A stretch of 64,000 bases of DNA from an uncultured Massilia sp. (GTDB lineage Bacteria; Pseudomonadota; Gammaproteobacteria; Burkholderiales; Burkholderiaceae), in the NCBI GenBank assembly GCA_946481275.1, contig CAMLMV010000010.1, forward strand, positions 62,001 through 126,000. The letters run 5' to 3'. This document shows, piece by piece, positions 11,862-20,347 of this stretch. A model generated the notes under the pieces. The model was not told the DNA's origin. It ran no database searches and worked only from the letters and a program-made list of their open reading frames with translations. The position numbers and the translations under genes were made by a program. Within the stretch, counting starts at the first letter, position 1; each line of letters starts with the position of its first letter.

Positions 11862-13208
11862 ATGCCGCGGATTTTCGGCAGGATGAAGAGCGGCCTGTTC
11901 TGGCGCACCTTCTTCCTGCTGTCCATGCTCACGGGCCTGTCGATGGCCTCGTGGATCGGCATGCTCAACGTCTTCCAGCGCGGCCCGCAGGTCGAGCAGA
12001 CGGCGGAGCTGCTCGTCTCCGTCGTCACCATCACGAAAGCCGCGCTGACGCACTCCGCGCCCGACCTGCGGCGCGAGCTGCTGTTCGAGCTGGTGTCGAA
12101 CGAGGGCATCCGCATCTACGACGTGAAGCCGACGGACACGGTGGAACCGCCGCCGCCGAATTCGCTGATGCCGGAAGTGGCCGCCCTCGTGCGCGACAAG
12201 CTTGGGCCGGACACGCGCTTCTCGCGCATGGTCAACGAGATCCCCGGCTTCTGGGTCAGCTTCGACATCGACGGCGACAAGTACTGGCTCATGCTCGAAC
12301 GCGACAAGCTGCCCGGCCTCACGCGCGTGCAGTGGCTCGGCTGGGCCACCGTCGTCGGCGTGCTGTCGCTGCTGGGCGCCGCGCTGATCTCGAGCCTCGT
12401 GAACCTGCCGCTGGCGCGCCTGACGGCGGCCGCGCGCTCGATCGCCCAGGGCAAGCGCCCCGCCCCGCTGCCGGAAAAGGGATCGCAGGAGATCATCGAG
12501 GCGAACCGCAGCTTCAACCAGATGGTCGACGACCTGCAGCAGCTCGAGAAGGACCGCGCCGTGATCCTGGCCGGCATCTCGCACGACCTGCGCACGCCGC
12601 TCGCGCGCATGCAGCTGGAAGTGGAGATGGCGCCGCTGTCGGACGAGGCGCGCACCGGCATGCAGTCCGACATCGCCCAGATGGACGCCATCATCGGCCA
12701 GTTCCTCGACTTCGCACGCCCCACGGAAAGCGCGACGTTCGTGCCGGTGAACCTCTCGGAACTGCTGGAAGACTGCGCCCACGCGGCCGCCCGCCTGCCG
12801 GACGTGCGCACGTCGACCGACATCGACGCCGACATCCACGTGATGGGCAATTCGACGGACCTGCGCCGCGTGATCAACAACGTGATCGAGAACGCGCGCC
12901 GCTACGGCAAGACGCCGGGCGAGGACGTCACCGAGATCGACATGGCCCTGCACGTCAGGATGACGGGCCACGGCCGCCGCGCCGTCGTCGAGATCAACGA
13001 CCACGGCACCGGCGTCCCGGACGACCAGATCGAGCAGCTGCTGCGGCCGTTCACGCGCCTGGACAGCGCCCGTGGCCAGGCCAACGGCGCCGGCCTGGGC
13101 CTCGCCATCGTCGAGCGCGTGATCACGCGCCATAACGCCGAGCTCACCGTGCGCAACCGCGACGGCGGTGGCCTCGTGCTGCAGTTCGCATTGCCGCTGG
13201 CACCCTGA
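11862..13208 (+). CDS. envZ: Osmosensor-type histidine kinase EnvZ
   Basis: A 448-residue membrane histidine kinase. It has two membrane segments (about 14-34 and 150-175) enclosing a periplasmic sensor, then HAMP (about 175-228), the dimerisation helix with phospho-acceptor His241 in AGISHDLRTPLARMQ, and a HATPase domain with N-box NNVIENARRYG, DHGTGV and GAGLGLAIVERV. The H-box is almost identical to EnvZ. A GTG at 11832 overlaps the ompR stop, but the ATG at 11862 has AAGGA about 8 bases upstream and is preferred. It forms an operon with ompR. Confidence 0.92.
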   Translation: MPRIFGRMKSGLFWRTFFLLSMLTGLSMASWIGMLNVFQRGPQVEQTAELLVSVVTITKAALTHSAPDLRRELLFELVSNEGIRIYDVKPTDTVEPPPPNSLMPEVAALVRDKLGPDTRFSRMVNEIPGFWVSFDIDGDKYWLMLERDKLPGLTRVQWLGWATVVGVLSLLGAALISSLVNLPLARLTAAARSIAQGKRPAPLPEKGSQEIIEANRSFNQMVDDLQQLEKDRAVILAGISHDLRTPLARMQLEVEMAPLSDEARTGMQSDIAQMDAIIGQFLDFARPTESATFVPVNLSELLEDCAHAAARLPDVRTSTDIDADIHVMGNSTDLRRVINNVIENARRYGKTPGEDVTEIDMALHVRMTGHGRRAVVEINDHGTGVPDDQIEQLLRPFTRLDSARGQANGAGLGLAIVERVITRHNAELTVRNRDGGGLVLQFALPLAP

Positions 13209-13315
13209 GTATTGCCTCATCGAACTGTAAGTTGCCGCGTTAAGCGAGGCGGCGCACGGTCGCGCCCGCTACGCGGCAGTACAGTCGGCCTACACTCACT
13301 CAAGAGGAGGCCAAG

Positions 13316-13675
13316 ATGAAAAAACTGCTCATTGCCGCTTTGGTCGCAGGCTCGTTCGGCAGCGTCGCGCTGCCGGCGGCCGCCGACGTCGTCATCCGCA
13401 CCGCCCCGCCGCCGCCGCGCGACGAACGCATCCCGGCCGCGCGCCACGGCTACGTGTGGGCGCCGGGCCACTGGGAATGGCGTCACGGCCGCTACGTCTG
13501 GATCGGCGGCAAATGGCTGCGCGAGCGCCACGGCTACGCCTACCGCGCCCCGACGTGGGTCGAGCGCGACGGCCGCTGGGTGATGGAACGCGGCGGCTGG
13601 CGCCGCGGCGACCGTGACGGCGACGGTGTGCCGAACCGATTCGACGACCATCCCAACAATCCGCGCCGCGATTGA
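13316..13675 (+). CDS. Exported WxxGxW-repeat protein with a calcium-loop-like tail
   Basis: A 119-residue protein with a clear signal peptide (cleavage near AAAD), preceded by GAGGAGG. The mature part carries repeated aromatic units such as GYVWAPGHWEW and RYVWIGGKWLRERHG, as in YXWGXW/BcpO-related envelope proteins. The last 20 residues contain DRDGDGVPNRFDD, which resembles a thrombospondin type-3 calcium-binding loop. Its function is unknown; periplasm or outer surface is expected. It follows envZ by 107 bases and probably has its own promoter. Confidence 0.82.
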   Translation: MKKLLIAALVAGSFGSVALPAAADVVIRTAPPPPRDERIPAARHGYVWAPGHWEWRHGRYVWIGGKWLRERHGYAYRAPTWVERDGRWVMERGGWRRGDRDGDGVPNRFDDHPNNPRRD

Positions 13676-13716
13676 TGCCGCACCGCGCCCGGACAGGCTG
13701 GCCGGGTGCGTCTTCC

Positions 13717-13830
13717 ACAAAAAAGAAACCGCCTGCGCATTGCTGCGCCAGGCGGTAAATCCAAGTTTGCACTTGGAGGAGACAGAGGAGACCTGCGCCC
13801 ATGGGGCGCTGAATCAGGATGACAAATTGG
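13717..13830 (-). ncRNA. Candidate small RNA with CU-rich anti-SD stretch
   Basis: Read on the minus strand, this gap contains in order a GCGCCCCATGGGCGC hairpin (13809-13795), a 19-base CU-rich run (13793-13775), the hairpin CCAAGT-GCAA-ACTTGG (13776-13761) with a GNRA tetraloop, and a strong terminator stem ACCGCCTG/CAGGCGGT (13756-13728) followed by TTTCTTTTTT. The CU-rich run is complementary to Shine-Dalgarno sequences, as in several Hfq-dependent riboregulators. The GNRA loop exists only on this strand. The 5' end and promoter are not clear, and the opposite strand also ends in a terminator, so orientation is inferred. Confidence 0.5.
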
Positions 13831-13848
13831 GACGGCGGCCCCGTCTGC

Positions 13849-13873
13849 AAGAGGGTGGGCCTCTTTATTTTTT
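13849..13873 (+). terminator. Rho-independent terminator, plus strand
   Basis: AAGAGG and CCTCTT form a 6-bp stem with a 5-base loop, followed by T-rich sequence ending in six Ts. It may end the transcript of the WxxGxW-repeat gene or a plus-strand RNA. It also isolates the AraC-type gene that starts at 13923. Confidence 0.6.
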
Positions 13874-13922
13874 CCCGTCGACTTGTAGGCCTCGTCGGAC
13901 AATCACTGTTAGACTGCCCGTC

Positions 13923-14651
13923 ATGGATACCGACCTCCACCTGCGCACCTATGGCGCGGACATCGTCACCGACCGCCATGTGTTCGCCCAGCTGGTGCTG
14001 CCCGTGAGCGGGGCCGTGCTGCTCGACATCGAAGGCCGCCGGGAACGGCTCGACCCGCTGCGCGCCGCCTGCGTCGCGCCGAACGCGTGGCACGCCCAGT
14101 GCGGCATCGGGACCAACCAGTCGCTGATCCTCGACGTCGAAGCGGCCGCCATGTCGCACCCGGCCTGGGACCGCATGCTGGACCGCCCGTTCATGCCGCT
14201 CGGCCCGGGCGCGCGCAAGCTGGTCGAATTCATGGGCATGATGCGCATGCAGGCGTTCGATCGCGGCCTGCTGCGGGGCTGGGTCCCCCTGCTGCTCGAT
14301 ACCATCGCGCTGGACGCGCCCCGCCCCGCCTCGCGCCTCGCGGCGCTCATGGCCAGCGTCGAAGCGGAGCCGGGCCTCGCCTGGACGACCGACTCGATGG
14401 CGCGCTGCGCGGGCCTCTCCGTGAGCCGCCTGCACGCCCTGTTCCGCACGGAACTGGATACGAGCCCGCACGCGTGGCTGCGCGACGTCCGCCTGGCCCG
14501 CGCACAGGCGTGGCTGGCGGACACGTCGCGCTCCATTGCCGACATCGCGCTGGCGGCAGGGTTCTCGGACCAGAGCGCGCTGACGCGGGCGCTGCGGGAT
14601 GTGACGGGGATGACGCCTGCGGCGTATCGGCGGGCGAACCGGCATGGCTGA
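13923..14651 (+). CDS. AraC-family transcriptional regulator
   Basis: A 242-residue regulator. The first half resembles a cupin-like sensor (LPVSGAVLLDIEGRRERLDPL). The C-terminal 95 residues form the double helix-turn-helix of the AraC family, ending with IADIALAAGFSDQSALTRALRDVTGMTPAAYRR. The reading frame is open further upstream through the terminator region, but the ATG at 13923 is the first start inside the conserved fold. Its last 8 bases overlap the next gene. The ligand and targets are unknown; the adjoining exported protein or the EamA transporter are possible targets. Confidence 0.88.
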   Translation: MDTDLHLRTYGADIVTDRHVFAQLVLPVSGAVLLDIEGRRERLDPLRAACVAPNAWHAQCGIGTNQSLILDVEAAAMSHPAWDRMLDRPFMPLGPGARKLVEFMGMMRMQAFDRGLLRGWVPLLLDTIALDAPRPASRLAALMASVEAEPGLAWTTDSMARCAGLSVSRLHALFRTELDTSPHAWLRDVRLARAQAWLADTSRSIADIALAAGFSDQSALTRALRDVTGMTPAAYRRANRHG

Positions 14652-15102
14652 GCGTGTAATGTGTCTCGCGCGGCTCGTTGCGGTCGTGGCCGGCCTCGGC
14701 TGCAGCACGCCTGCGCTGGCGGAGCCGTTGCCGTTTGCCGGGCGCTGGCTGGCGGACGATCAAACGGAATCGCCCTACACGACCCTCACCGTGAAGGGCG
14801 ACACCATCGCCTGGCATGGGCGGGACAGATCGGTACCCAAGTGCGTCCGCCAGTTCGCGGTGCGGCAGGAAAAGCCGGGCACGGTGTACGTGAACGCGCG
14901 CGGCACGAAATTCATCGCCGGGGCCAAGGGCAGCATACCGACGTATCTGCTGCAACTGGACGGCGGCACCTGCGGGAGCGGCAGCTCAGCGGTACGGATC
15001 AATTACCCGTTGATCTACGATACCCAGCATATCGAATTGATCGAATATGCGGCCGGGAAGCCCATCGGGGTGCAGCGGTTTCATCGCAAGAATGTAAAGT
15101 AG
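14644..15102 (+). CDS. Exported protein of unknown function
   Basis: A 152-residue protein with a signal peptide (cleavage near ALAE) and a compact mature domain with Cys residues near 75 and 118 that could pair in the periplasm. Phrases such as FAGRWLADDQ and LTVKGDTIAWHG suggest a lipocalin-like beta fold, but no family is recognised. It overlaps the AraC-type gene by 8 bases, so the two are likely co-transcribed and translationally coupled. Confidence 0.72.
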   Translation: MAERVMCLARLVAVVAGLGCSTPALAEPLPFAGRWLADDQTESPYTTLTVKGDTIAWHGRDRSVPKCVRQFAVRQEKPGTVYVNARGTKFIAGAKGSIPTYLLQLDGGTCGSGSSAVRINYPLIYDTQHIELIEYAAGKPIGVQRFHRKNVK

Positions 15103-15184
15103 CGCCGGCAGTACCAGACAGCCTGGGCCTCCATTTTTGATGATTTTTTGTTATTATTAACCATCGAAACGTCTTTTGGCGACC

Positions 15185-15829
15185 ATGGCTCTCGTTATTC
15201 ACCCTGATCGACGCTCGGGAGATCGACGTACCGATGGCGTCACCGCGAAAATCTTGCGCACCATGTTCGCCATGCGGCGCAGTTTCGGCAACGCCGCGGC
15301 GAAAAATCTACTCTTGCGCAATGGCCTCGACGAGGCGCTGGTCGAGCGTGTGCTGGCCATTCCCGAAGAACGCCGCGCACAGGGGCGTCGTAGCGATGAA
15401 GCGCCGTCCATGCCCGTGGACCAGCATCCGGCGTCAACCGACGACGACGACGAACCGGTCACGCTCGACGCGGCAGCGATGGCGATCCTGCACCGTCTTC
15501 GCTTTGAAGCGGACACCGGCATGCACAGGATGAGGATCGCCGAATGTCCCGTCGAATTGCAACGGTTTGCCCTGATTCAGCTGGATGACGACGGCAAACC
15601 CGTGATCACCGTGAAAGGCCGGCAGGCGCTGAAGCATTATGCCTGCGTGCGTGCGCTCAACAGCATTCAATGCGGCATGGAAGCGCCCATGATGAGCGAG
15701 GAAATCCGGATCTGGCTGGAATCGAACATGTTTTTGCAGCGTATCGGCAATGACTACCAGATCACGGAGCTCGGCAATCGCTGGCTCGAATTCAACCGGT
15801 CGATCTCGCAGAATCGGGCAATGCTCTAG
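15185..15829 (+). CDS. Hypothetical protein with RRSGDRR N-terminus
   Basis: A 214-residue soluble protein that I cannot assign. It begins with the basic motif HPDRRSGDRR, has an acidic linker (about 80-92, several Asp in a row), and ends with a predicted helical/winged region (EIRIWLESNMFLQRIGNDYQITELGNRWLEF) that could be DNA-binding. An in-frame TTG at 15176 is an alternative start; neither has a clear Shine-Dalgarno. The upstream 80 bases are markedly AT-rich (15130-15165), unlike the neighbours, and probably hold the promoter. Confidence 0.65.
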   Translation: MALVIHPDRRSGDRRTDGVTAKILRTMFAMRRSFGNAAAKNLLLRNGLDEALVERVLAIPEERRAQGRRSDEAPSMPVDQHPASTDDDDEPVTLDAAAMAILHRLRFEADTGMHRMRIAECPVELQRFALIQLDDDGKPVITVKGRQALKHYACVRALNSIQCGMEAPMMSEEIRIWLESNMFLQRIGNDYQITELGNRWLEFNRSISQNRAML

Positions 15830-15935
15830 CGCGCAAAGCACATCGAGAGACCCGGTCAAATCGCCAGTAGTTCCAGCCAAGACACCCCGCCGCCCTCCCC
15901 CGACAATGGATGCTTTCCGCATCTGGAGCATCCCC

Positions 15936-16889
15936 GTGACCTCGAATAAAACCCTCCTCGGCATCGCGGCCGGCATCGTCGCCGGCGCGTTCTGGGGCCT
16001 CGTCTTCCTGGCGCCCAGGCTGGCCGCCGATTTTCCGCCGCTGCAGTTATCGGCCGGGCGCTATCTCGCCTACGGGCTGGTCGCAGTCGTGCTCGTGGCG
16101 CCGTCGTGGCGCCGGCTGAAGGGCGCGCTCGGGTGGCGCGAGTGGCGGGCGCTTGCCTGGCTCAGTTTCATCGGCAATATCCTGTATTACGTGCTGCTGG
16201 CCAAGGCCGTGCAGACGGGCGGCGTCGCGATGACGGCCTTCGTGATCGGCCTGCTGCCGCTCGCCGTCACGCTCGTCGGCAGCCGCGAGCGCCATTCTCC
16301 AACACTGCGCGAACTGCTGCCCTCGCTGGCCTGCAGTACGGCCGGGCTCGTCTGCATCAGCTGGCAATCGCTGGCGACGTCCGGCTGGGGCTCGCTGGCG
16401 GGCTTGCTGTGCGCCGGCGGCGCGCTCGTGTCGTGGACGACGTATGCCGTCAGCAACAGCCGCTGGCTGGCCAAGCTCGACCACGTGTCGGCACAGGACT
16501 GGAGCCTGCTGACGGGCGTCGTCACGGGCCTCGAAGCCATCGTGCTGGCCGTGCCCGCGTTTTATGGGGACACGCTCGTCCACACAAACGCTGACTGGCT
16601 CCGCTTCGCCGGCCTCATCGGCGCGATGGCGTTGTTCTGTTCCGTGCTCGGCAACGGGTTGTGGAATGTCGCCAGCCGCGCGCTGCCGCTCGCGCTCACG
16701 GGGCAGATGATCGTGTTCGAGACCATCTTCGCGTCGCTGTACGGTTACCTGTGGGAAGGCCGCTGGCCCACGCCGCTCGAGGCGCTGGCGCTGCTGCTGC
16801 TGGTCGCGGGCGTCGTCATGTGCGCGCGGGCGCACCGCGAGGAGACGCGCGCCGCGACGGCGCTGGAGGCGGACATGCGCACTGGGTGA
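15936..16889 (+). CDS. EamA/DMT-family transporter
   Basis: A membrane protein of 317 residues with about ten hydrophobic segments in two EamA halves, the second opening near GLEAIVLAVPAFYG. The drug/metabolite transporter superfamily exports or imports amino acids, nucleotides or toxic metabolites; the substrate here cannot be told. The GTG at 15936, with GGAG 7 bases before it, is chosen over the ATG at 15906, which would add ten residues without a ribosome site. No other gene is clearly linked; a DUF4124 gene follows after 62 bases. Confidence 0.85.
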   Translation: MTSNKTLLGIAAGIVAGAFWGLVFLAPRLAADFPPLQLSAGRYLAYGLVAVVLVAPSWRRLKGALGWREWRALAWLSFIGNILYYVLLAKAVQTGGVAMTAFVIGLLPLAVTLVGSRERHSPTLRELLPSLACSTAGLVCISWQSLATSGWGSLAGLLCAGGALVSWTTYAVSNSRWLAKLDHVSAQDWSLLTGVVTGLEAIVLAVPAFYGDTLVHTNADWLRFAGLIGAMALFCSVLGNGLWNVASRALPLALTGQMIVFETIFASLYGYLWEGRWPTPLEALALLLLVAGVVMCARAHREETRAATALEADMRTG

Positions 16890-16951
16890 ACCATCGAACA
16901 GAGCAAAGCGGCCGTGCCGGGCACGATGGGAACCTAGCACAGGAGAACATC

Positions 16952-17290
16952 ATGAAACGCCCAGTTAGACTGCTGAGCATGATCGCCGCCGCGATCCTGG
17001 CGGCGCCGGCACTGGCCGGCGAGATCGTCAAATGTGTGGACAGCAATGGCCACGTCACCCTGACGGACCAGCCTTGCGCGTCCGGTTCCGCCTCGATGCC
17101 CGTGTCGCGCGACACGGGACCGCTGACGCAGCGCCACGTGCTGCCCGCTGGCGAGCTGCCGCGCGTGGCGTGGAAACGGCCGAACCTGTCTGCGCCGGTC
17201 AAGCTGGCGCGCGACATCGCCACGCTGAAGGAAGCGCGGCGCATGCTGATGCTGCAGGATGCGCGCCCGCGCCTGGCGGGGTTGAATTAG
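16952..17290 (+). CDS. DUF4124 domain exported protein
   Basis: A 112-residue protein with a signal peptide ending at ALAG, then the DUF4124 pattern EIVKCVDSNGHVTLTDQPC, whose two cysteines are likely disulfide-bonded. The rest is a short basic tail with no motif. DUF4124 proteins are common small periplasmic proteins of beta- and gammaproteobacteria with unclear function. AGGAG precedes the ATG. The stop codon TAG overlaps the stop of the convergent GGDEF-EAL gene. Confidence 0.85.
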   Translation: MKRPVRLLSMIAAAILAAPALAGEIVKCVDSNGHVTLTDQPCASGSASMPVSRDTGPLTQRHVLPAGELPRVAWKRPNLSAPVKLARDIATLKEARRMLMLQDARPRLAGLN

Positions 17291-20247
17291 AACAGGTGCT
17301 CGTCGTACGGCGCAAACCCGCGCAGGTCCGCCTCGTTGGCCGACGTGCCGAGCGTGCGCACGAGCTGCAGCACGTCGTCGCCCTGGATGAAGCTGGCCGA
17401 TGAACTCGCGGCGAGCAGTTTTTCCGGCGGCTGCGAGCGCGCCACCGCATAGCCCTGCACGTAGTCGACGCCGATCTCCGCCAGCGTGCGGATCGTGGCC
17501 GCGTCCTCGGCCCACTCCGCGATCGTGCGCATGCCCAGGTTGCCGGCCAGGTTGACGATCGCTTCCACGATGGCCACGTTGGCCGGATGCGCGTTGATGT
17601 TGACGATGAAGTTGCCGTCGATCTTCAGCACGTCCGCCGGCAGCTCCTTCAGGTACGAGAACGACGTGTAGCCTGCGCCGAAGTCGTCGAGCGCCACCTT
17701 CACGCCGAAGTTGCGCACCTGGTCGATGAAGCGGCGCGTGTTGTCCAGGTCGTGCAGCGCCACGCTTTCCGTGATCTCGATGCACAGGCGGCTCGCCACG
17801 TGCGTGTAGCGGGCCAGGACTTCCAGCGTGTCCTGCACGAAGCGCTCGTCGTTGAGCGACGCGCCCGACAGGTTCATGCACACGAAGCGCGTGTTGGTCA
17901 GCGATTCCAGGTTGTCCTCGATCCAGGACAGCGTCGTCGACAGTACCCAGCGGTCGATCACGCCCGCGCGCCCGCTCTTCTCGGCGGCGGCGATCAGGGG
18001 GCCGGCCGGGGCCACGCGGCCATCCGCCTCGCGCATGCGCAGCAGCACTTCGAAGTTCAGCGATTCGTACGGCGCGGAGAGCGACATGATCGGCTGCATC
18101 TCGAGGAACATGCCCTCGGTGGCGTCCGGGCCGGACAGGCGCGCAACCAGGTTCAGTTCGTTGGCGCGCTCCTGGAACGCGTTGGAGCCGCGCTCGTACA
18201 CGACGAGGCCCTCGTTGTGGCCGCCCTTCGCCTCGCGGCAGGCGCGGTCCGCGGTCGACACGGCATCCTTCATCGGCATGCCCGGCGACACTTCGATCAG
18301 GCCGACGGAGCCGCGCACGTGGAACGCCTTGTCGCCCACGCGGTACGGCGTGCCGCCGATGCGGTCGACGATGCCGCGGCAGATCAGCGACGCCAGCGGG
18401 ATCGCGGTGTCGGGCATGACGATGACGAATTCGTCGCCGCCCACGCGCCCGATCTTCTGGCCGCCGGCCAGCGTGAGTTCCATGCGTTCGCACACCTGCT
18501 TCAGGACTTCGTCGCCGGCCGCGTGGCCGAACAGGTCGTTGATCAGCTTGAAGCGGTCGAGGTCGATGTAGGCCAGCGCCAGCGGCTTGCCCGCGTTGAG
18601 CAGCTGGGCCGCGCCCTCGAACATCTTTTCGATGCCGCGCCGGTTGAACACCTTGGTGAGCGGGTCGTTGTTGGCCATGAAGCGCAGCTGCTCGGTGGCC
18701 TGGTATTGCTCGGTGACGTCCTGCAGCACGGCTTCCACGCGGCCGCGCGCGAGCGTGGCGCTGACCATGAAGCGCTGGGCGCCGTCGCGGCTGGCGATCT
18801 GCATCTCGGCGTCGCTGCGCAGGTGCACCTGTTCCAGCAGTTCCGTCCACAGGTTGTCGGCGAAGAACTGCTTCCACGACGTGCGGCCCGGGACGATCTC
18901 CGTGATGCCCAGCATCTTGCGCATGGCCGGGTTGGCGCTCACGATATTGCCGTACATGTCGAGCGTGAACAGGCCGACGGGCATCGCCTCGAAGGCATGC
19001 TCCAGTTTTTCCTGGGCTTCGCGGCGCTTCTGCGTTTCCATGCGCATCTGCTCGGCCACGGCCAGCGCGGCCAGCAGGCTCGATGCGAGTGCCGCCGTCA
19101 CGCTGTTGATCACGTTCAGCACCTGGTGCATGCCGAGCGCCGCCGACACGACCTCGGCCAGCGAGGCGACATAGGTGAGCGCGAACGACGCCGCGAACCA
19201 GCCCGCCACGCGGTTGCGCGAACGCAGCATGATCGTGACGAGGCCCAGCGTCATCAGCGAGAAGCCGAAGGCCATGATGACCCACAGCATCGGCAGGAAG
19301 GTTCCGTAGGGCATGGCGACGGCGCCGATGAGCAGCGGAATGCACGCCCATTGCGTGATGCGCAGCGGGATCGCCCAGCGCGTCTTGACGAGGTCGTCGC
19401 GGAACAAGGCCTGGTAGAGCGTGAGCGTGGACACGCCGTACAGCGCGATCGTCAGCGAGCGGCCCAGCAGCATCCATTGCGGCGGGACGGTCATGCCCAG
19501 CCACTGGGTGTCCCAGCCGGCCGACAGTCCGGCGATGCGCAGGTTCAGGATCAGCCAGCCGGAGAACAGCACGTACAGCGGCTGGCGGTTGATGAGCGCC
19601 GTGATCAGGACGAACAGCGACAGCACGATCATGCCGCCGTCGAGCAGGCCCGACTTGCGGTGGTAACCCTCGACGGACAGGTCGAACTGCGTCTCCGGCC
19701 ATTGCACGACATTGACGCGCGCGGGGCCGGCGAACGTGCCCCGGCACAGGATCTCGCGCGGCAATTCGGCCAATTGCAGGGCGAAGCCGGCCTTGGACGT
19801 ATGCAGATAGGGCGTGCTCTGCTCGCGGGTGGCCGTGCCGAGCGATTGCAGGGTAGTGGCGTCCCAGCAGGAAATATCGACGGCGTGGCGCGATGGGAAT
19901 TCGATCACGTCGCCGATGATGCTGCCGGGCGCGCGCGGCCGCGTGCTGAAGCGGAACCACACGGGCGATTCGGACAGATGCGTGTCGAAGTACGACACCG
20001 GGACGGCGGCATGCAGGCGCGCGTTGGCCGCGGGCGGGCTCAGCGGCGTCGTTTCCATCAGGACGCGGATGTCGCGCGCATCGCTGCTGCCCGATACGTA
20101 CTGGCTATCCCAGCACACGAGGGCAACGATGGAAACGACACCGATCACGATCGGAATCAGATAGTAGGCGAACGTCCGGAACGTCAGGTCAAGCGCCGAC
20201 TGCGCCAGGCCCGGCAGTTTCCAGCGACCGGATGATGTGAATTGCAT
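17287..20247 (-). CDS. Membrane PAS-GGDEF-EAL cyclic-di-GMP enzyme with 7TM-DISM sensor
   Basis: A 986-residue protein predicted to make or break cyclic di-GMP. It has a membrane anchor (about 30-48), a periplasmic sensor domain, seven membrane segments of the 7TMR-DISM type (about 210-410), a PAS domain (about 430-540), a GGDEF domain (about 545-710, GRVGGDEFVIVMPD intact) and an EAL domain (about 730-965). The EAL signature reads EVLLR; its Glu, DDFGAGYT and the later Glu in TIAEWAED are kept, so activity is plausible. The ATG at 20247 is preferred to an upstream TTG at 20307. The stop overlaps that of the DUF4124 gene. Confidence 0.9.
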   Translation of the reverse strand: MQFTSSGRWKLPGLAQSALDLTFRTFAYYLIPIVIGVVSIVALVCWDSQYVSGSSDARDIRVLMETTPLSPPAANARLHAAVPVSYFDTHLSESPVWFRFSTRPRAPGSIIGDVIEFPSRHAVDISCWDATTLQSLGTATREQSTPYLHTSKAGFALQLAELPREILCRGTFAGPARVNVVQWPETQFDLSVEGYHRKSGLLDGGMIVLSLFVLITALINRQPLYVLFSGWLILNLRIAGLSAGWDTQWLGMTVPPQWMLLGRSLTIALYGVSTLTLYQALFRDDLVKTRWAIPLRITQWACIPLLIGAVAMPYGTFLPMLWVIMAFGFSLMTLGLVTIMLRSRNRVAGWFAASFALTYVASLAEVVSAALGMHQVLNVINSVTAALASSLLAALAVAEQMRMETQKRREAQEKLEHAFEAMPVGLFTLDMYGNIVSANPAMRKMLGITEIVPGRTSWKQFFADNLWTELLEQVHLRSDAEMQIASRDGAQRFMVSATLARGRVEAVLQDVTEQYQATEQLRFMANNDPLTKVFNRRGIEKMFEGAAQLLNAGKPLALAYIDLDRFKLINDLFGHAAGDEVLKQVCERMELTLAGGQKIGRVGGDEFVIVMPDTAIPLASLICRGIVDRIGGTPYRVGDKAFHVRGSVGLIEVSPGMPMKDAVSTADRACREAKGGHNEGLVVYERGSNAFQERANELNLVARLSGPDATEGMFLEMQPIMSLSAPYESLNFEVLLRMREADGRVAPAGPLIAAAEKSGRAGVIDRWVLSTTLSWIEDNLESLTNTRFVCMNLSGASLNDERFVQDTLEVLARYTHVASRLCIEITESVALHDLDNTRRFIDQVRNFGVKVALDDFGAGYTSFSYLKELPADVLKIDGNFIVNINAHPANVAIVEAIVNLAGNLGMRTIAEWAEDAATIRTLAEIGVDYVQGYAVARSQPPEKLLAASSSASFIQGDDVLQLVRTLGTSANEADLRGFAPYDEHLF

Positions 20248-20347
20248 GAGTATCTGCGAAGCTCGTATCGCGGCCCGTTGGCGCGGGCGGCCGTTATCGT
20301 TTCGCAAGGATACAGCTTTACAGTAGTGCCGTCATGCAATTAATGGA

